Shown in pieces: positions 50,899 to 62,815 of a stretch of DNA of 64,000 nucleotides. Each line of letters starts with the position of its first letter. The stretch's first letter is position 1. Both the position numbers and the translations under genes were made by a program. Location: positions 228,709,591 to 228,773,590 of the forward strand of contig OY728143.1 of the NCBI GenBank assembly GCA_963277665.1, given 5' to 3'. This DNA comes from Viscum album (Eukaryota > Streptophyta > Magnoliopsida > Santalales > Viscaceae). The notes beneath the pieces were generated by a model. The model saw only the letters and a program-made list of their open reading frames with translations. It did not search any database and had not been told where the DNA came from.

Positions 50899-52452
50899 TA
50901 TCATGAACAATCCTATCGGGGACTAGAAAGCTAGTAGGATATCGAACCACAACTTCCCCAAGCATGACTGTATAGGCCAAGGGTTGGAGACCAGTGCTGG
51001 AAGGCCTTAATAAAATTTGGTTCCTTTTCGTAATTAAACAATATGTATGCACCATAAACATTATAAAGTGAAAGGGACTAAAAATAAAAAACTGAAACAT
51101 CTAGAGTAAAATAAATTCATGTAACAAACTCTTGGTAAATAAAAATGTGTATGACTATGAAATTTGAAAAGTAAATGGGAAAATACAAGCCCGTCTAGAA
51201 TAGATGTCCCATCCTGACAATATCAATAAAAATACTGAGAGATCCTTTATCTAGATCTCTAAACCTTGACCACCGTATGTGGTAAAATTTACTCGGGAAT
51301 CCATATGTTTCTATTAAATCACCACCACCATATCTGTTTTCTTCTAAGACACAACATGTGTAGTTAATTCTAATTCATGGATGAGTATTTTCATACCCAA
51401 AAAGATACCCCCAAAACACGAGTGGGGTCAATAAGAGAGCCGAACGAATTTATCACCTCAACCCCAAAGAATGTGTGAAAAATATTCCCAATTACTACAT
51501 ATATATATATAGAATTGTTAAAGAATCCAATATGGGAAGTAAATAGGATCTTAATATCATAGACCCTACAAGGAATGAGTATCCCTACAGCACAAGGGGC
51601 TATCCATACATGTACAGTAGGGAGGAACCAAAAACATTCCATGTTTCCACATAATTGAATCGAACAATCTCTCAGTAGAGGACCAACACCCTAGTGAATT
51701 AGAGGGGTCCAATATAGTAGGTATAAGACCAACTATCTAGTCCAACAAGGTAATTCTAATCAGTAGGTTGGTAGACAAACCATGCCATAGTCTGTGAGGA
51801 GGGTACCACTCTATAGATAGATAGGGGACCTAAGTCCATGTACATTAGGGGGTTCCATTTAGTAGACTGATAGAGGAACCATTCCAAATTCTATCATTGT
51901 GATACCACTAATTATATTGATGACTTTCACCCTAGTCCATTAGGGGGTACCACTCTATAGGTAGATGACCCACACCTGAGTTATTCAAGGGTACCAAATA
52001 TATGTAGACAACACATGCCTTAATATATTAAGGGGTATGGCTCATGTCTCTCTCTAAAGATCTTACTAGATCACTTCCATCATCAACTGTCACCTAAAGA
52101 ATCATTGCACTCTGAACATGTCATATTGCTTCAAAAATCCATTAATATAGCCACCATAATGATCTATATGGAATTCACCTTAGGAATGATAACTCATGGA
52201 CAAAAATATATGTCATAATGAAATAGATGTGACATGTAGAAGTTGTAGGGAGATGTAGAAAAATGTATGGGGACCACACAACATGTGACGACACTAATAT
52301 TCATCGATTTATCATCTATATTTCATGGATTATTATCTATATAGTAATAAATGTATTTCGGGTAAGACACGACATGTTTGGGTCACCTAGGGCTTTCCCA
52401 TTATCTCCGGGTTGTGGTCGTGTGCCCTAGTCACATGTTACTACCCATGGTT
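50899..52452 (-). repeat. Old gypsy LTR fragment, related to the 59311 LTR
   Basis: The head TATCATGAACAATCCTATCG and the block CCCCAAGCATG...TAGGCCAAGGGTTGGAGACCAGTGCT correspond in order to the first 90 bases of the LTR at 59311. A worn tandem array follows at the same relative place (51665-52050). The C+G-rich second half of the younger LTR has no counterpart here. The right edge is set by the start of the gypsy-3 LTR. Confidence 0.6.
51665..52050. repeat. Degenerate tandem array, unit about 50-60 bp
   Basis: Recurring words are GGGGTACCACTCTATAGGTAGA and CCTAGTCCATTAGG, with variants near 51690, 51800, 51850 and 51945. I estimate six or seven worn copies by eye. It matches the position of the ACCCACAAAGGAT array inside the LTR at 59311, though the unit sequence differs. 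Confidence 0.7.
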
Positions 52453-55400
52453 TGGATAACACCCAATGATTTTGTGAATTATTATTCTTTATGAAATTTA
52501 ACAATTGTGATACTTTTCATTCCACATTACATTCAATATAGATAATTTTATTTTGAACCACTATGTTTGTCTTGATTTATATGCAACACAAAGTTAGTCA
52601 TGCACTACACACAACATAAATTTTATAATTACAAAATAGAACCAAGATGCTATCTTGAAACATGGAATACAATACACTCCACATCAACCTATCTTATGAA
52701 ATATGAATCACAAACTAGGAGTATATTATATGTTACTCTGAGTTTCCATGAAACCTTATTTTTTTATTCATATTTAAATGGGATAATTTTTATATATCAA
52801 TTAAACATAGTAATGTCAATAATGATAACTACTTATATTTTTTTTAAATTTCTATTCTATAAATAACACTTTTTTTATAATGAATGATATATTTTTGGAA
52901 AATTCCTTATATGCAGAAAAATGATTTTTCTCAAATGAACTGCTTTTAATGAAATTCTGTAGAAAATAAATAATCTTATTTTATACACATATAGAAATTT
53001 AATTTGATAAAATAAACATTAATTGTTTAATAAAAAAATTGAAAAATATCTTAGGGGGGTTTTTTGAATTTTTCTTGACAAACATCATTTTTTGATAAAT
53101 ATTGTAAAATACAGGATGTTAATTAAAAATTGTTTTTCATCTAATTTATTTATATGGTTAAATTATATTTTAAAATAAAATAAAATTATAATTGGATAAA
53201 ATTATTATGAATTAATCAAATTTAGGTCATTCTAATTAAATATACATTGATATTGTGTATAAAAACTAACAATATTTTAGACGTTTTTACTTTAAAAACC
53301 AGCAGTGTCATCCTATTAGTGGGATTAAATTTATATAAATTTCAAAAAATTATGTGATTATAAATATAAAAAATTTATTCCATATTTTTAATAATAATAA
53401 TTTCTAATTTCTAATAAGTTAAATATCTTTTTCAGAAAATATTTGGGAAAGTGAATAAAAGTAATTGCAACAGTTAAGAGAAAAAATTTTGTTAATAACG
53501 TACATAACCATAAATATACGACTAAAAACGCCCTAGAACCTTGTCTAACACCCCTTTAATATAAATTATTCACAAATTCACTTTTAATATTGTGTTTTAT
53601 TTAATTTATATGACTTTTTTAGGTAAAACTTTGGTACACCTAACTTGTTTTCAAAAATACCAATTATGTCCTTTCCCTTCCGTGTAAAAACGCACCTACT
53701 CGCCCTCTTCATCACACCTCTAAAACCCCATAGGTTCTTCCTAGATCCTCCCAATAAAATTCCCTACCTCCCAAAATTTCTCCTATAATTATTTTCATGG
53801 GAATAAGGAAATCCAAGGAAGCCTTTTGGCACTATGTAAAGGGAGTTACCAGATTATGAGGTAATGTATTCTCTCATGCTCCATTCTTTTATTTTACCTC
53901 TCCACACTCAATTATATTTATTAAATGATTTATAAGAAAAAAATTATATTAAATATAATATAATATTTTATTTATAATGGTTCATCCTACACATACACAA
54001 ACATCCATCTAATGTGTAACAAACATATTGTTTATGGGTATGAAAAACTACCACATGACTAAAAGATGATTGTTAATTTTTCCATTGCCACATATCACAG
54101 TGGAAATTATGATGCAAACTATATTTATATATGTAATATATTATTTTCATTATTTCCTTAATCATTTTTATTTCTTTTACAACACATAGCATTTTTCATT
54201 CCATTTTTCATAAATTTGATATTGTCTAATGAGGAAGTGTGGGATACTTCCCCCTCAAAGCTATATGATTCATTTACACACTACATTGAATGTATTATGC
54301 TAGGGTTTATAAAAATTATATGATATATACAATATAATAATTATACTAGAAAAAATATAAATATTCATATATTTCTTTTACTTTTTTCTATCAATATGAA
54401 AATTAAACAGAAATAGCGTTCACGCGTACATATGACCTTATGTCTCCATGAATGGGGAATTCAATTTCAGAAATCTATATTATATGAATTATAATGAAAA
54501 TAAGTTATATTTATATCATTATTTACAATATTTAAATCATTATATATTTATAATTTCTTATGATATTAAAAATTAAGACACATGTGAAGAATAAAGAGAA
54601 TATTACACGGTGTGAAAACATAAAATCGGATTGTTAACAAAGCAGGTAATATATGGTCATAGTCAAACCATATATTCTATATGTTATAAAAATATAGTAT
54701 ATATAAACATAGATAATAAATTTATATAACTTAAAAACGTGTTTTTTACAAGTATGATGTGAGTCAATACATAATGTAATTGGATTTCATCTTACTCTTT
54801 ATTTCGGTGATATTCGTTCTTTATTCACCACACATTACTATTGTTTTATCAATATAAAACCAATGGATGTAATAAATAATTCATAAATTTAATTTTATGG
54901 GTATTTACATATCAATTATATGATATTTATTTAATGGTTTTAATGTTTCAAAAGATAGAAAATTGGTTAAATTATTTTGTCTATATTTTCCTTGTTTGAG
55001 ATTCTAGTATTACTATAGGCCTAAATTCAGTTTGATGTGTATATAATTTCATTTTACAAGATATATCACAAGTATTCATATTTTAATGATATTTTAATCT
55101 TCATTTAATGTGCATTTCCTATGTAGAGGGTATTTTCTAAAGTTAACATGTGATGTGAGTTTGATGAAAAAATATCATCACTTTTCAATACTTTTTATGT
55201 TTATACTCCCATTGATTAAATCATATAACCCATGTCTCACGAATATTCATGAATTTTTTTATACTATAGTTATTCAAGATTAATTCATGTGCAGGTAAAA
55301 ATTTACTACTTTTTGGTATATATGATAGTTAAAAAAAATTATGTAATCCCGGCATTTCCGTCTCTTCAATCAGAAATCTATATTCCATAAATCCATGTTT

Positions 55401-57163
55401 TCTAAAAGGGGTTTCCCTAAATATTGTACATTTATCCTATAATTATTAAAATACAATATATCCATTTAATATTTTAACAATACCTTCAATGGAATCTTAA
55501 TTTCTCTTACTAGATAATGAATTTTTATAATATTTTTACCATGCCAAAGTAAAGAATTTTTTTCCTTGTATGAAATGTACTTATTTTCTTGAGGTCGATT
55601 CATTAAATCTCCCATTGTATTTTTAAAAACATATCAATAAATAAAAATTTTTAAATGTAATTTTCATGGGAAATTTTTTCCAATTTCTATTCAAGATTTC
55701 TAATTAGGTTTTAAAAAATAATTGTATTTCAAATGGTTTTACGCCTTATTTATATGTTTTCAATGTTTTTTTAATGATATGGTTTTCAAAAAACATTCAT
55801 GATTCTTCATATTTATTCCTGAAATATATATTAAAAACTTTTCCTATATTTCCCTATAAGTATTTAAAATTTTTTCAATGATAATAAAATTTAAATTTAT
55901 TTGAATCCTATTTTATAAGTTTTTAATAAAAAATATGTTCAAAATTATTTCTAGTAATATTTATAATTATTAATGATATTTTCTACAAAAATGATTTTCA
56001 AATGTTTTTATTCAGTAAAAATATTTTTTCAAATAAAAAGCTAAATTTTCACAAAGAAGTTTTTTTAAATATATTTTAAAATTATTTTTTGTCAAAGATG
56101 GCATCTATTGATGTAAGTCATTCCCTTATGGGAAATGACGTAAACATTTCATTCATATTATTTCTATGAATGGGACCTCCTTAATCGAATGTTATTCAAC
56201 AAATATGTTTCTCTTTGATTGGGTTTTCTTTTGATGAAATTATTATGAAACCTGTACATTTTTCCATAGGTTAGGATATTTTTACATGTTTATGATACCC
56301 ATTTCAATGCATAGTCTATGATATGATCGTTTATTATTTTTTGGAAAGTGTTTGTAATATATAATTATGATATGGGTGAAACCCATATCTCCCTCCACTA
56401 AATTGGGTAATGATTTATATATAATGAGATTGACATTATTGAAATGATAAATGATCTCGGTATTGTAATACACATATGAAACAATGAGTGAACTCAGTTC
56501 TGTAAAACAATTCTGGAATGAAGAGTGATCTCAGTTCAGTAATATAGGGCTGGAAGGTGGAGTGAAATTAGTTTCGTAATAAAAAACTAGAACCATGCTT
56601 GAACTTAGTTCAGTACAGAAAATTTTCCACCAATAATTCCTTGACAGCAATGCCTGGACAAATACGAAACCCATTATATATGTTGTATTTCTTCTACTAT
56701 TACATGTTTTATTCTTATGATATGATTTCCAAAAAAATTTCCCTCATTTCATTATAATGCATGACTCAAAAACTATAATGAATAATGCCAGGATTTGAGT
56801 ATGTTATCTTTGATATGCAGGGTATGATCTTCTCTTTTAATGATGATGTTCTCACAACATTATGCTCGTGATTATTCATACATAGATCTATTTTCTACCC
56901 TTACTGAACATTTTATTTCACAAAATTTTCTATTTCCTTCCTCATTTTATGAAGATATTTAACAATTTTGATGTATTTAAGAAGGGTGATAGTCATGAAA
57001 AACCTATTTCAAGATAATGTAGCTCATTTATATACCAATTTTTATCTTTCCATTTTTTTAAAGGCACTAGACTAGTACAGTCATTAGGCATCTACTTTAA
57101 TATTTGTTTAGTATTCATAAAAATTTATGTAATGTCTATGTATGAAAAGTAAGGGTCCCTATA
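52453..57163 (+). repeat. 5' LTR of a third old gypsy element (gypsy-3)
   Basis: The head TGGATAACACCCAATG resembles TGTAACCACCCAATG of gypsy-2. A promoter-like block near 53685 (GTGTAAAAACGCACCTACTCG) parallels the gypsy-2 TATA block. The end AGGGTCCCTATA resembles GGGTCACTATA and is followed by a primer-site match. Degenerate 50-bp modules (ACTCAGTTCTGTAA and variants) lie at 56480-56625. At 4.7 kb it is longer than the gypsy-2 LTR, so it may hold later insertions. No 3' partner is in the window. Confidence 0.6.
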
Positions 57164-57165
57164 GT

Positions 57166-57177
57166 TTGTATTAAAGG
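57166..57177 (+). other. Degenerate primer-binding site of gypsy-3
   Basis: TTGTATTAAAGG starts 2 nt after the LTR end, the same spacing as in gypsy-2, and matches TGGTATCAGAGC at about 8 of 12 bases. Confidence 0.5.
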
Positions 57178-57239
57178 AAATTTTTATTTAATCATTGGAA
57201 TCTAGGATGAGAAAACCTTATTGAGAACCATAAGGACAT

Positions 57240-58230
57240 GTCTAAGGATAAGTATGAGGATAAGGAATAGTGTTGGAAAATTTCTTCCAATATTGGTAAA
57301 GGATAGAGTTAGTGAAATCCTATAAATAAATATCTATCTAGATACTACAACTAAATTTGGATCTTCCACAATTATACCTATGGTCAACAACTCCGATAAG
57401 ATATTCTTGGCTTGACTGTAGGTAATGTAGTACTTGATAGTGGGCCTTTCTTCACACAAGGTTTGACACTCCCAAGTTATTTTCTTTTGGAATTGAAAAA
57501 CTCTTCACGAACCATCATGGATGATTTAAATATATGTTTTCTATGAATAATATAGGATGAACCTAGAGTGTAATTGGTAAATTAAGTTGTTATAATTGAA
57601 ACTCATATATGAAATTCTTTTCATGACTATGTGGTTTTATTCTATGATAAGTAATGCCCACACTCATCTTCTAGTTTTATCCAATGGAGAGAAATAGAAG
57701 AAACAATATTAACATTGAATGTGGTGGGAAATTTTCTAATGATTAGTCAAGTGGGATGATCACATGGGTGAAATATGTTGTGATAATTCCAAATCAGTTT
57801 TCAAGGAACTTGTTTCAAAATGTTTACTTTAACCTACTCTAAGACTCACCAATGATGTGAAAGAAAGAGGTCTCTGAGATTTTGGGTAATAGATACCATA
57901 AAGGATAGAAGATTTTGTTCTCTTTTATGTAATGAATGTGGAAATAATCACCTAATATAATATTGTAGAGTAATATGAATATGTTTTGACTATGGAAAAG
58001 AACATAAGTAAAGTGACTCCAAGGGAAAATTGATGAGTTCGGTTAACAAAATGTATGTGAATATCGTCCTACATATGTCTTTATCGAAGGGTAATTGTTT
58101 TATGTGTGTATTAAATTTTCATTATGTAACTCAATGTCCGAAGAGGAAACCTCATAAAGAGAATCAGCTAGGTGGTGTGAGTAATGGTTACATAATGGAT
58201 AATGATGAGACTACATATAAAATATGAAAG
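57240..58230 (+). pseudogene. gypsy-3 gag remnant with zinc knuckles
   Basis: Only the RNA-binding end of gag is clear. CNECGNNH...YC near 57935-57970 and CFDYGKEHK near 57980-58010 match the paired C-x2-C-x-x-x-H and CFRCGxxGH modules of Tekay gag, with stops between them. A further intact CX2CX4HX4C knuckle, CFMCVLNFHYVTQC, lies in an open 65-codon stretch at 58030-58227. The upstream gag core is not readable. Confidence 0.65.
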
Positions 58231-59310
58231 GAAAGAGGTATTGGTTAATAGGATGATGTATCATTTTTAATGGTATAATAATTTAATGTATTAATAAATG
58301 ATCTTTACTATTTCAATTCTAGAAATATGATATATTAAATGTGATATATATATATAAGGATTGTTAATGGTTTCTGTTTGGATCTGATGGACTAGAATAG
58401 TTATTTAATGGCCTAGTGATGTCTATAGAAAACACTTTATTATTGTAAATATGATCTATAATATGTTCCGTATGTTATGATATTTTTTCTATAATGATAT
58501 ATGAGATATACATATGTAAATTGCATGGTACTAATTACATTGGAACTCATTAAGGTCACATTTCCAAGTATTTCATACAATCATGGATATATATTATATC
58601 TTCTCTGATTTATGAAATATATCCCATAATCTATGGAATAAGGAATAATTCTTGTTTTCGGGAAGTATTTATGTTTATTTATGTGGTTACCAAGTTCCCA
58701 GATAATTTTCCATGAGGGTATTCACATATTTGTAATGTTACAACCATGGTCTATTTTCTAATATAGGGGGGATCGATGTTTAGATTATCTTATGACTTTA
58801 TTTCAGTGTTTTGGGATTTTCATCATTTAGAGTGGTTATAAGAATAACCATTCATGAAAAGTATATCTTAAACAATGGATGAAAAAAATTTGTATTGAGA
58901 TTGTATTGAAATCCTTATTTAAAAGCTTATTTAGTGATTAACCATATTTTAAGGATTTCAACCATATTTTATAAGTTATATTAGGGTGTTTTTAGAAAAT
59001 GACATTATGTATATTGGGTGACATCGAATAATGTCTAGAAAGACTGTGGGTATTTAACCCCTGGCCAAAGGATGATAAGGTTTTAACACCAATTACTGGC
59101 CTATGCGATGACTTGGTTAATTTATAATTATTTTTTATAAATAATTATTCATGATGTAATAATAGTACTATTTTTTTATTTAGATATTAATTTATTAACC
59201 ATAATTATTTTTAATTATAGTAGTAAATTTCAATCATTTATAGGCCATAATATTTGATAAAGTTTATTTTAGTTCTTTAGGTATCAATGTTAATTTTCAA
59301 TCACCCTTTT
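58231..59310. other. Gypsy-3 interior, undecipherable
   Basis: By position this should be protease and the start of reverse transcriptase of gypsy-3. I see no motif that survives. It ends where the younger element at 59311 was inserted. Confidence 0.4.
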
Positions 59311-60130
59311 TGTCACGACCCATCCTCGGGGCCCGTGCCGTGACTACCCCAAGCCCACCTTCCATAGGCCAGGGGCTGGAAACTAGCACCAAGGCATAAA
59401 TCCCGGAAAAAGGGAAGGAATTGCCTTTGTAATGTAACCAACAAACACCACATAGTAAGAAGGCAGAAGTAAACACTATGTAAAAACTTGTACAACAGTA
59501 AGTGCGGAAGTAAGTGGGCCAGAATACAAACCCAAACTGAAAGTAAAGTACAACTCAAAAGGGTAAACCGCAACTGAAAAGTAAAGCCACAACGTCGAGC
59601 CATCCACTGGAAGTCCCAGCAGAAGGGTGGGTACAGATAGCCTCCACTGCTCCTCGGGTCCAGCCGACCGCTCCGAGTACGTCCCACCCAGTGGTCCACC
59701 TCCAGGTACCGTCCTGCTCCGCAAGCCTCCACCACGATCAGCGATGTCCGTCATCTGCAACCAACACAATGTAGTGCGGGCATAGCCCATGCAAGGGTGA
59801 GTATAATCTACTCAGTAGGGACCCCGAGACCCCCGAAGGTCTCCCAGAATCCACAAATGATAAACCACAAGGAAAGATACAATCACGAAGTAACATCCGA
59901 CACGGCTTAGGTATATGCCCATACATATACCTAAGTCATCAATTCTCGCTCGGCTCCAACATCCTAGCTCAAGTACAACCCAGTCCACACAGGAAGGCAA
60001 AACGTAAATCCACACAAGATAGCACAACACAATCCAAAAAGGAATGTAAAACAAAATTCAGCTCACACAGGTATACTTCTTCATATGATGATAAAGATGA
60101 CCAGATATTTCCAATGATTCATCTAAGTCA

Positions 60131-60410
60131 TCGGACCCACAAAGGATCGATAGGTACTAACCCCCTCAATGACCCACAAAGGATATGACCCACAAAGGAT
60201 CGATAGGTAACTAACCCCCGCAATGACCCACAAAGAATCTGACCCACAAAGGATTGAAAGGTAACTAACCCCAGCAATGACCCACACAGGATCGGACCCA
60301 CACAGGATCTGTAGGCGCTGGCCCACACAGGACTGGTGAGCGCTGACCCACATAGGATCAGACCCACACAGGATCGGTAGCACTGACCCACAAAGGATCG
60401 CTGAGTGTTG
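60131..60410. repeat. Tandem array of ACCCACA-A/C-AGGAT in gypsy-4 LTR
   Basis: Eleven copies of a core close to GACCCACAAAGGAT occur. Two cores plus a spacer (GATAGGTAACTAACCCC type) form a higher unit of 54 bp, clearest in the two full units between about 60168 and 60280. Later units are shortened. The array makes a repetitive frame on the minus strand that should not be taken for a gene. Confidence 0.9.
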
Positions 60411-60599
60411 TAGTCATCACCGCCGAATCCACTGAGGATCTCTGCACAGTCGTCGTCGTCACAGTAGCAGTCGCAACCAGCTCTAGGGTTCCCGCACACA
60501 GCAAGCTCGTTCGGGAGGGTCCCCTCCATGAGCCGAGAGGCTGATACATCAAATGACACATATTCCAGATTTTTTGTATCCAAAAGTTCCGTATCGTCA

Positions 60600-60930
60600 A
60601 CAGGAACTCAACGTCGCAGACGGCGCGTTAATCGGACGCCCGGTCTGAGAGTTATTGGCTTTTTCATCCCAGGGCCCCGGTTGGTTTTTAAGGAAAAACC
60701 AACCCGACCATACTCCACCTGCGTCCAAACCTCAGGCGGAGTATTTCAAAAGATCCTTCTCACCTAGAGGAATTCAACAAAGTCGACGGCACGTCAATCA
60801 GACGTCTGAATCTCAAGATATGAGTGTTTCCGCTCCGAGGGCCTGGTTGGTTTCGTGTACGAACCAACCCGGCCGAACCCAAAGTAATCTGAAACCTTGA
60901 GTGTGATATACCGAAATGATCGTCTCGATC
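60600..60930. repeat. Two-copy ~166-bp direct repeat with hairpins
   Basis: Segments starting AGGAACTCAACGTCG and AGGAATTCAACAAAGTCG run in parallel. Each contains a hairpin: 60679-60704 is a perfect 11-bp stem (GGTTGGTTTTT) with a 4-nt loop, and 60845-60869 repeats the GGTTGGTT...AACCAACC arms with a changed loop side. The hairpins start 166 bp apart. Confidence 0.8.
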
Positions 60931-61045
60931 CAAGGATCGTATTTCCACTTACATAGCGTCGTTCGGAGGCCCGTATCGCAAATTATGATCAAAAGACCAA
61001 AAAGGTCTGGAAATGAGAGTCTGGGCCCGGACCGACCCGGCCCGA

Positions 61046-61067
61046 CCCCCCCCCCCCCCCCCCCCCC
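61046..61067 (+). repeat. Run of 22 C
   Basis: An uninterrupted C22 tract inside a C+G-rich stretch with many ACCCGG and CCCGAC words. Such runs are prone to length change and sequencing error. Confidence 0.95.
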
Positions 61068-62040
61068 GCCCACGGGGTCGGCCCGACCCGGGTCCGGGTC
61101 TGACCCGGTTGGGCGCGACCCGACCAACGGGTCGGCTCGGCCCGGCTCGGCCGAGCGGCAGAGAAAGGGAAGCCGCGGGGCGTGTTGTCCCCGCAGGAAG
61201 AGAAGCTGTGGCCCTGCGTGGGGCCGCACTTGGTCTGCGGACGCGGAAGAGCCATGTCTCGTGTCTCGCCAGACCCACGCGGTCGCGGGGCTGGTCGGCT
61301 GCCGCCTCTGTGGCGGCTCCATCCGGTGGCGCGCCAGGGCACCGCTGCCTCCGGCTGCCGGCGCCCCGCACCACCGGTGGAGTCCACGGGCCACCAGAGT
61401 TGCTCCGGTGGTCCGATTCCATTTCCGTCTGCGCCATAGCTCCTCCCGGGTACCGTTCTTCACTACGGAATCAAAAAAACGTCTCTGCGACCCGTTTTGT
61501 CGCCGTCCGCCGTTCCGCACACCAAGAACAAAGGGGGGTGGGTTCGGACTTGTTCGTTGGTCCGCACCCACCGCATTAGCAGTCTGAAACAATACCATAA
61601 AATCCCAGAAATTGATGAACCACAACCAGCAATAATAATCCACAGACCAACTTGTTAATTGGTTGGTCCTCGTTCTTGCCTTGGAGGAAAACAAACATGG
61701 GTAAAACATTTTCAAAATGACCCCTACCTCTTAGCTGTCATCAGACGAGTGTGAGTACGTTGCGGAATTGACTGTCGCGGTAGGAGGTGATCGTCGCATC
61801 GCAGAAGGGCGTCGCGTCGACGATCTCCGAGGGTTAAAGAAACACACGGATATAATTATAACAATTAAATCCATGTTGAGGATAAAAAACACAACGGAAT
61901 TAAAAGTACCGCAATCTCTTACCTCAACGGACGATCGAAGATTTGTCGCGGAAGAAGCGTCACGGAGGGAGAATCGTCGGCGTCACGTCATCGATCTCCA
62001 GGGGCCTGGCGTTCTTTGTCGCCCTTCGTCGGAGGCCGGC

Positions 62041-62085
62041 GTTCTTCGCGTTCTTCGTGTTCTTCGCGTTCTTCGCATTCTTCGC
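62041..62085 (+). repeat. Five tandem copies of a 9-bp unit GTTCTTCGC
   Basis: Copies 2 and 5 have one change each (GTTCTTCGT, ATTCTTCGC). It lies in the likely R-U5 part of the LTR. Confidence 0.95.
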
Positions 62086-62802
62086 GAAGGAGGAGGGAGA
62101 TCTTTAGAGATTTTCCAAAGGATTAACACAACATTCAAGAAGAATGTGTGTTGGCCTTATTTTATTAACATGCCAAAAAATTGAAAACGTGTTAAGAGAC
62201 GAACAAAATTATTTCATAGAATTAATTTAAACGAATAAACCGCCCAATTAATAGGAGCGTTTAAGAGTTTAGAAAACGTGTCAGCTGACTTTCTTTTAAT
62301 AGGGGTTTTTGGGGGTGCGTTACTTAGAGGAAAAGAAACGGTGGGGCGCGTGCGGTCCCCACCTCACAAATATCCTACCAAGAGGGTAGGATATTTTGAA
62401 TTTCACCCTATCCGCTTTAACTCATCTTAAGCAGCTATAAGTGGCTTTAAGCAGCTTTAAGTGAAATAAAATAAAGTTTGTCGTACCACATTATTTTATT
62501 TCTTAACTTAAAGCCCAATAATTTAAAACCACACCCGAGCAAACGCAACTCCGGAAGAGGCGTTTCTATGAAATTACCGGTGCTGCGATTCCATCGGTGC
62601 CCTCAGAATTCAATTCCGAGCACCGGTTCAAAAGTTATAAAAACCCACTCGTCCGTTCACTAAACGTACCCGAGCCAAACTTCGGAAAATGATTCCGGGT
62701 ACACCGGGCCTCGGAATCAGGTGCCGTCTGAAACTACGTTCTTGTAAAATTCCAAAGAAAATTAGGAAAAAATTTCCTTGAAATTTACGGGTCTTTAAAT
62801 CA

Positions 62803-62815
62803 CTCCCACCTCAGG
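62803..62815 (-). other. Polypurine tract of gypsy-4
   Basis: The minus strand reads CCTGAGGTGGGAG directly before the LTR. It overlaps the TGA stop of the polyprotein at 62811-62813. Confidence 0.85.

Larger units (their letters stand above)
59311..62802 (-). repeat. 3' LTR of gypsy-4 (3492 bp)
   Basis: On the plus strand it starts TGTCACGACCC and ends CTTTAAATCA next to the polypurine tract, giving TGATTTAAAG...GTCGTGACA on the coding strand. Inside are a tandem array (60131-60410), a duplicated ~166-bp segment with hairpins (60600-60930), a C22 run, a very C+G-rich stretch (60990-61590) and a 9-bp repeat (62041-62085). Long open frames through the C+G-rich part arise from the composition. 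Confidence 0.85.

Noticed and set aside
57425..57480. VVLDSGPFF-like protease motif near 57430
   Set aside because: It resembles an aspartic protease site, but lies upstream of the gag zinc knuckles and no other protease motif accompanies it; probably chance.
60131..60410. CRISPR-like array
   Set aside because: Cores are short, imperfect and in paired units without uniform unique spacers; the setting is a plant LTR.
60128..60583. 151-codon repetitive frame (RSCVGPILCGS-like)
   Set aside because: It is the translation of the tandem ACCCACAAAGGAT array in the LTR; other frames through the array are also open.
60813..61715. Long overlapping frames on both strands (up to 300 codons)
   Set aside because: They arise from high C+G content, which makes stop codons rare. 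Proline/glycine/arginine-rich translations on both strands and no domain; inside an LTR.
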